In this document: in pieces, positions 60,122-64,000 of the stretch
Layout of the letters: each line of letters opens with the position of its first letter
Numbering within the stretch: position 1 is the stretch's first letter
NCBI GenBank assembly: GCA_022835595.1
Contig: BQUP01000010.1
Span: forward strand, 636,236 to 700,235
Length of the DNA stretch: 64,000 bases
Direction: 5' to 3'
Source of the DNA: Cystobasidium ongulense
Lineage: Eukaryota; Basidiomycota; Cystobasidiomycetes; Cystobasidiales; Cystobasidiaceae
The notes under the pieces: generated by a model
What the model saw: the letters and a program-made list of their open reading frames with translations, nothing else
Database searches by the model: none
Told to the model about the DNA's origin: nothing
Made by a program: the position numbers and the translations under genes

Positions 60122-61190
60122 CAATACACCACGGGTTGCTCATTGTCCAAAGGGGACAAGCGGGAGCTTGTCTCTTCGGCTCCATCACATACCCGCCAGC
60201 AGCGTCAACGTGAGCTCGAGGGTGGTGGTGTCGAGGTTGGGAAAGCAGTCTCATTATCAATAGGCTCAGATCTGAAAGGAAGGAAGCTCAACAATAAACG
60301 AGAGAGCGTTGAAAGCGATACACATAGAGAATTCGTGCATCGCTTGTCAGTCGAATCGCCCACTTCGCCTTCTCAGAAGCTGTTCCTGCACTCGTTGAGA
60401 GAAAGACACCTGGCAACAGACGAGGAGGATTACGATAGCTTTCCATCAGTGAGAGGAGGAAGACGACACGAACATATCGAGCTTAGTCTGCCAGCAAGCC
60501 AGATCGTCCCTGTATCAGAAGGAGCAACAAACTCTCATAATCACCTACTTCCACCTCTGACATCCTGGGACTCTGCATTTGCGCGGAAAGTCGACAAGAA
60601 ACGGCACTTTACCAGCAGGAGGGCTACAGTGAACGACAGGAAGGAGGACGCCATTGCGAAAGAGAGAGTGCTTGCAGTGTCCTCGTCTTCAAAGGACAGT
60701 CGAGGCTCGTCGATCAAGCTGGCGACGGCAGCAGGTGACCAGCAGGGCGAGCAGCGACTAGGTCAGACTCCCGCCAGAAGAAAGCAATCAGAGAACAACA
60801 CGACCAGCAGCAGCAGATCATCGATTCGAACACGCCGACGACGCAGCGGGAGATCCAGCGCAGGTGCTCGCCAGCAGCAGCACCCAGACAGCAGTATCAG
60901 TCGTGCAGGACCGCGGAGCAAGGGCGTCGCCGTCTTGGAGGGGAACACGGCAGACGACGAGGAGCGAGAAGAGACGAGAGCGGGAGCGGGAGAGAATAGC
61001 AGATTGGACTCGGTAGCTGCATCTCGGACTCGTGAGGGTCAACCCACGCAGGGAGCCGAAAGCGACGACGACGACGACGACGAGTACGACCAGGACGGCG
61101 ACAACGACGACGAGTACAGCGACGAGGGATCATCCAACAGCGACGACGACAACAGCGCCATTGAAGACCTGATGTCGCAGATGAAGATGA
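60122..61190 (+). other. Long coding-like open frame without ATG, in phase with GSK-3
   Basis: An open frame of about 355 codons reads as a typical disordered basic/acidic protein ([65 protein letters not shown]) and runs directly into the first GSK-3 codons. It has no in-frame ATG until MSQMKM at 61172. Either a missing upstream exon supplies the start and GSK-3 has a long N-terminal extension, or this is a GC-rich 5' leader. Composition favours translation, but this is inference. Confidence 0.5.
61064..61085. repeat. CGA trinucleotide repeat coding for polyaspartate
   Basis: A short run of CGA/GAC repeats inside the ATG-less frame upstream of GSK-3, giving a row of aspartates. Confidence 0.75.
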
Positions 61191-63375
61191 GTGAGTGCAT
61201 ATCCACTACGCGTGTCCGCTGTGCATGCGTGCATCCTGCGCCTGCTGTGCTGTCAGCGCGCTCGCTGCTCCCAATCCAATGGCTGGCCCGCCAACGACGA
61301 GCGACGCGAGCGAGGATGGCATCGACAGCATGGCCGCATGGACGCGTACACCACGCATGGCATTGCATTCCGGTTCCATACTGCTTGAAACATTCACTGA
61401 CCTGGCTTGTTCCGTCCTCTCTCCTCTCCCCATCTCATCTCGCTCAACTCGCTCCCCGTCCCCGCTCCTGCCTGGCTCGCATTTCCACCTGGGTCACCGC
61501 TTTTCCGACTTTGTTATATACTCGGAAACAACCATGCAAACGGCCACTCACACACTACCTCGAACCTCACTGCAACCTTTACATCCCTTGTCTACCGCTC
61601 ATCCCCCTCACTTTAAACATACACAGGCGGTCTAGATGACCCAACAAAGATTGTCCGCGTACCAGCATCAGACGGTAAATCAGGAGAACCAAGAGAAATA
61701 GCATACACAAATTGCAAAGTCATCGGAAATGGATCATTCGGTGTCGTCTTTCAAGCGAAATTGGTCCAGGGCGGTCTACCAGGTGCTACCGATGATCAAA
61801 TTGCAATCAAGAAGGTATTGCAAGACAAGAGGTTCAAGGTGAGTCGTAGCAATACAGCATTGCTACGTATAGTAGAGCGCTACGAATCTGACATCTGTAT
61901 TACCTGTGTGTGCTTGTACAGAACCGAGAATTGCAGATCATGAGAATGGTGACCCATCCTAACGTGGTCAACCTCAATGCATTCTTCTATTCGAACGGAG
62001 AAAAGGTGTGTCTCCGCTCTCCTACTTTTACTCTTCGTTTCTTCTCCTATTTCTATCTTTATGTCTTCCCACCTTTTCGCCTGGGAAAGAAGCCCATACA
62101 CGTTCTCATCTCAGTCGGGCAAAAACCAATTGAGATGTGATTTCCCTTTTTTTCCCTGTCCTTTTTCGTTCTTTTCCTTTTCTTGATGGATGATAAATTG
62201 GTACGTTCTAAATAACCCATGCTGACTCTAGGCAAAGAAGGACGAGGTATACCTCAACCTCGTTCTAGAATATGTTCCAGAAACCGTTTATAGAGCTTCT
62301 AGACATTACGCCAAGATGAAACAGACTATGCCGATGAGTTATATCAAGCTCTACATGTGAGTATCCCATGATCTGTTGTGGCCGTGTCCTACTCCCTTAG
62401 GCTCGTCTATTCTCATGGCTGAATACGATTCTTTTGATATAGGTACCAACTCCTCCGCTCCTTAGCCTACATTCACTGCCTTGGAATCTGTCATCGAGAT
62501 ATCAAACCTCAAAATCTCCTCCTCAACCCCCACACTGGTGTCTTGAAGTTGTGTGATTTCGGCTCGGCTAAGATCCTTGTAGCGGGAGAACCAAATGTTT
62601 CGTATATCTGTTCAAGATACTACAGAGCCCCTGAATTAATTTTTGGCGCTACTAACTATACTACGAACATTGGTGAGTCTCAGCTCACTTCAGTCTACAT
62701 CGTGTAGAATGGCCTAGGGTAGCAAGCTAATGTCCGTTCCTCGTGTGATTTCGTAGATATCTGGTCAACTGGATGTGTAATGGCAGAATTAATGCTAGGA
62801 CAACCTCTATTCCCAGGAGAAAGCGGAATAGATCAATTGGTAGAGATTATTAAAGTCTTAGGAACACCAACTCGAGAACAAATCAAGACGATGAATCCGA
62901 ATTATATGGAACATAAATTCCCTCAAATTAAACCACATCCTTTCAACAAAGTTTTCAAAGCTAGAACTGCTCCAGACGCTATTTCTTTAATATCAAAGTT
63001 ATTGGAATATACTCCTAGTGCTAGATTGACTGCTATTGAAGCTATGTGCCATCCGGTAGGTCCATATCTCCTTACTCTTCTTTTTCTCGGCATAATTGGT
63101 GTAGAGCTCAACATGGGACCGAACTGATTTTCTTTGTACCCGTGTATTGCGCTCGACAGCTCTTCGATGAACTCAAACAAGCCGACGCAAAGATGCAATC
63201 AGGCAAAGACCTACCTGCTCTATTCGATTTTATGCGCGAAGAATTATCGATCCGACCAGACCTTATTCCTAAATTAGTACCTACTCATGCTGAAGAACCT
63301 CTCAAAGGTCGTGGTATCGATGTGCACAATTTTGAACCTATACCTGCGGAAAAAATGCGTATTTCACTGGATTAA
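61172..63375 (+). CDS. GSK3: Glycogen synthase kinase 3 (shaggy/GSK-3) serine/threonine kinase
   Basis: Exons 61172-61190, 61627-61838, 61922-62005, 62232-62356, 62443-62672, 62757-63055 and 63160-63375 join in phase to 394 residues, counting from MSQMKM. Kinase motifs are complete: [10 protein letters not shown] glycine loop, [11 protein letters not shown] with the ATP lysine, the catalytic loop [20 protein letters not shown], and the activation loop [17 protein letters not shown] with the GSK-3 regulatory tyrosine. The start [18 protein letters not shown] is the usual fungal GSK-3 N-terminus. GSK-3 phosphorylates primed substrates in stress, wall and sterol control. The first intron is about 436 nt, far longer than others in the window. 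Codons upstream of MSQMKM are open for 1 kb, so a longer isoform is possible. Confidence 0.95.
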
Positions 63376-64000
63376 GTGAAGACGTAAGGATTTATGTCTG
63401 CTATGAGAAATTGGTTAAGAGAGCTAGTTGTCAATTGAGAGAAATTCGCAGTTCACTCATTTTTGAGTCGCTCGCTATTGATAGTTCGAACATTGGAGGA
63501 CCGAAAGCAAACACATATCCTTTCGATTCGATGATCTCTTATACTATTATCCTCAACACGAACTGCATTGCTATCTCTGCATACCAAAGCAATCAATTTC
63601 ACGTCTTCTAACGGTTGGCACTTCACGTAGGCAAACCAAATACCGCGCACAATGCATCAAAGTCTCTATTCATCGGTCTCAATCTCTCTTCGTTTACTCT
63701 TTACCTTTTTCGAAATACACTATCATCCCCATCCTCTACGCATCTACACTTCGAAAGGACAGCTCATCTTGGTCCAGCTGTGGAACGCATTCTCTCTAGC
63801 ATGATAGCCAGTCTATAAGCATACCTTCTCTAATAACGGGGTATGGGCAAACCCTCTCTCTTCGCGTCATCAACAGCACATCCACTCCCCTGGGCAATCA
63901 ACCAAGCTTCTCCTTTTCCGCGCGATATACGTCCACTATCTTTTCCCTATCTCACTCTATCTGTCCAGACTCAAATTCAATGTAAACATGTGCTTTCCTT
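63376..64000. other. 3' region of GSK-3, no further gene recognised
   Basis: 625 bases after the GSK-3 stop codon to the window end. The first part is likely 3' UTR, and the last 200 bases are pyrimidine-rich, as in promoters of this genome. Short open frames have no recognisable content. Confidence 0.45.

Overview
The window is nuclear DNA of a fungus, almost certainly a basidiomycete yeast of the Tremellomycetes (the Cryptococcus, Kwoniella and Tremella side). The evidence is dense gene packing on both strands, many short GT-AG introns (mostly 50-80 nt) interrupting nearly every gene, a Stealth-type sugar-phosphotransferase resembling Cryptococcus Xpt1, and fungal-only families (DUF3431, DUF1752/DUF3295, HIS4 as one trifunctional enzyme, Sfi1). 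I see no rRNA, convincing tRNA, CRISPR array, insertion sequence, transposon or virus-derived element. Most genes had to be reassembled from short exons by hand. Each exon join listed keeps the reading frame, and total coding lengths divide by three, but no transcript evidence was available.

Layout. 1-7.9 kb: a Stealth phosphotransferase (cut by the window start), a Rho3-type GTPase in ten exons, and a transporter-like membrane domain fused to DUF3431 (all minus strand). 8.3-13.9 kb: an F-box protein (minus) diverging from a disordered protein with a PP1-docking motif (plus). 14.7-17 kb: a small four-helix membrane protein (minus) and LUC7 (plus) sharing a 134-bp promoter. 17.3-20.8 kb: a KDM5-like histone demethylase (minus). 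21-23 kb: a gene-poor stretch, then ribosomal protein eL19. 24.3-28.5 kb: a mitochondrial helical protein and a GT71 mannosyltransferase (minus), diverging from a glutathionyl-hydroquinone reductase (plus). 30.6-33.4 kb: HIS4. 33.6-35.3 kb: a disordered protein (minus). 36.8-47.4 kb: a DUF1752/DUF3295 regulator, a single-pass membrane protein and a probable mitochondrial PPR-like protein (plus). 48-49.6 kb: a GT31-like glycosyltransferase. 49.9-52 kb: an uncharacterised protein (minus). 52.7-55.3 kb: a UPF0538 homologue and a BTB protein, convergent. 55.7-59.3 kb: Sfi1. 60-63.4 kb: GSK-3 kinase, preceded by a long open frame without an ATG.

How the genes relate. There is no operon-like cluster. 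Three or four genes (Stealth, GT71, GT31-like, and perhaps the transporter/DUF3431 fusion) probably act in the secretory pathway on glycans, which would feed the wall and capsule typical of these yeasts. Others serve polarity (Rho3), splicing (LUC7), chromatin (KDM5), spindle-pole duplication (Sfi1) and signalling (GSK-3, PP1-docking and DUF1752 proteins). The strongest oddities are the many micro-exons of 10-15 nt, a membrane-transporter/DUF3431 fusion with a hidden upstream exon, a Rho protein with an atypical C-terminus, and the unexplained 1-kb coding-like frame joined in phase to GSK-3.
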